Assembly (NCBI RefSeq): GCF_004331695.1
Contig: NZ_SJSL01000001.1
Coordinates: 930,001-994,000 of the forward strand
Direction: 5' to 3'
Length of the DNA: 64,000 nucleotides
Source: Pedobacter psychroterrae
Lineage (GTDB): Bacteria > Bacteroidota > Bacteroidia > Sphingobacteriales > Sphingobacteriaceae
Part shown: piece by piece, positions 63,907 to 64,000 of the stretch
How positions within the stretch are numbered: the first letter of the stretch is position 1
How the letters are laid out: the number at the start of each line of letters is the position of its first letter
Position numbers and translations under genes: made by a program
The notes under the pieces: generated by a model
Told to the model about the DNA's origin: nothing
What the model saw: the letters and a program-made list of their open reading frames with translations, nothing else
Databases searched by the model: none

Positions 63907-64000
63907 ATGGAAATAATTAAAGACGGTCTAACAGCTCAAAAGTTAAGAGGTGGATATTATACACCTAAACAGATTGCGAAGTTTCTTTGCAAATGGGCTG
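63907..64000 (+). CDS. Second N6-adenine methyltransferase, N-terminal start (partial)
   Basis: A new frame starts at ATG 63907, three bases after the previous stop, and is open to the window edge (31 codons). It contains LRGGYYTPKQIAKFLCKWA, the usual opening of the LRGGYYTP class of SAM-dependent DNA methyltransferases and HsdM-like proteins. It should either protect the second strand of the target site or belong to a further defence gene beyond the window. Confidence 0.7.
   Translation, partial: MEIIKDGLTAQKLRGGYYTPKQIAKFLCKWA

Noticed and set aside
1..64000. CRISPR arrays, insertion sequences and rRNA or tRNA genes
   Set aside because: No regularly spaced repeats, transposase genes with inverted ends, or cloverleaf-type sequences were recognised by eye.

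Overview
The window comes from a Bacteroidota chromosome, most likely a Sphingobacteriaceae member close to Pedobacter. The signs are several SusC/SusD outer-membrane uptake pairs, an ECF-sigma/FecR/SusC signalling set, RteC and Tra proteins of the Bacteroidetes conjugation type, a DUF6520-like secreted peptide, and promoter -7 boxes of the TAnnTTTG type. No rRNA, tRNA or CRISPR array was seen.

Layout. 1-1661: end of a SusC receptor and its SusD lipoprotein. 2079-7450: a PhyH-type dioxygenase, then a same-strand series of alpha-oxoamine synthase, TetR, GNAT, a membrane-anchored LuxR-type regulator and a Crp-like regulator. 7571-8356: a MauE/DoxX-like membrane protein with a small exported Cys-containing protein. 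8410-14546 (minus strand): a SusC-SusD-TlpA operon. 14788-14920: a long rod-like RNA fold that resembles 6S RNA. 15127-27056: a small HTH gene, a palindromic operator, rteC, and a compact conjugation operon (TraE fusion, F, G, lipoprotein, three TraI-like, J, K, L, M, accessory protein, histone-H1-like protein). It has no relaxase, integrase, TraN or TraO in view, so it is a partial or relict element. 27270-32317: an orphan GH106 rhamnosidase, a GlcG-like protein and an AraC regulator.

32468-47985 is a large peptide-oriented uptake locus. It holds an ECF sigma factor, a FecR anti-sigma factor, an STN-containing SusC, SusD, a lipoprotein that looks like a substrate-import metallohydrolase without its HExxH, three tandem periplasmic thioredoxin paralogues, an S9 peptidase and an S8 subtilase. 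48827-55764 (minus strand) holds stress and redox genes: DUF4260, a quinone reductase, two AraC regulators, an SDR, and an electron-transfer or sulfur operon (two small membrane proteins, a diheme cytochrome c, rhodanese, an HMA-like protein) under a TetR regulator. The same operator-like palindrome lies in front of tetR and in front of the operon.

55863-56701 is a scar: an internal piece of alkB and the C-terminal end of an error-prone polymerase dnaE2, head to head. Directly beyond it, 56783-64000 is a defence-type island: a DUF262/DGQHR-like protein overlapping a HEPN-type protein, a DUF4145-like HEPN protein with an N-terminal zinc ribbon, and a restriction-modification operon (C-protein-like HTH, fused nuclease-methyltransferase, and the start of a second methyltransferase cut by the window edge). 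The DGQR/HEPN pair is the best candidate for an undescribed system here.
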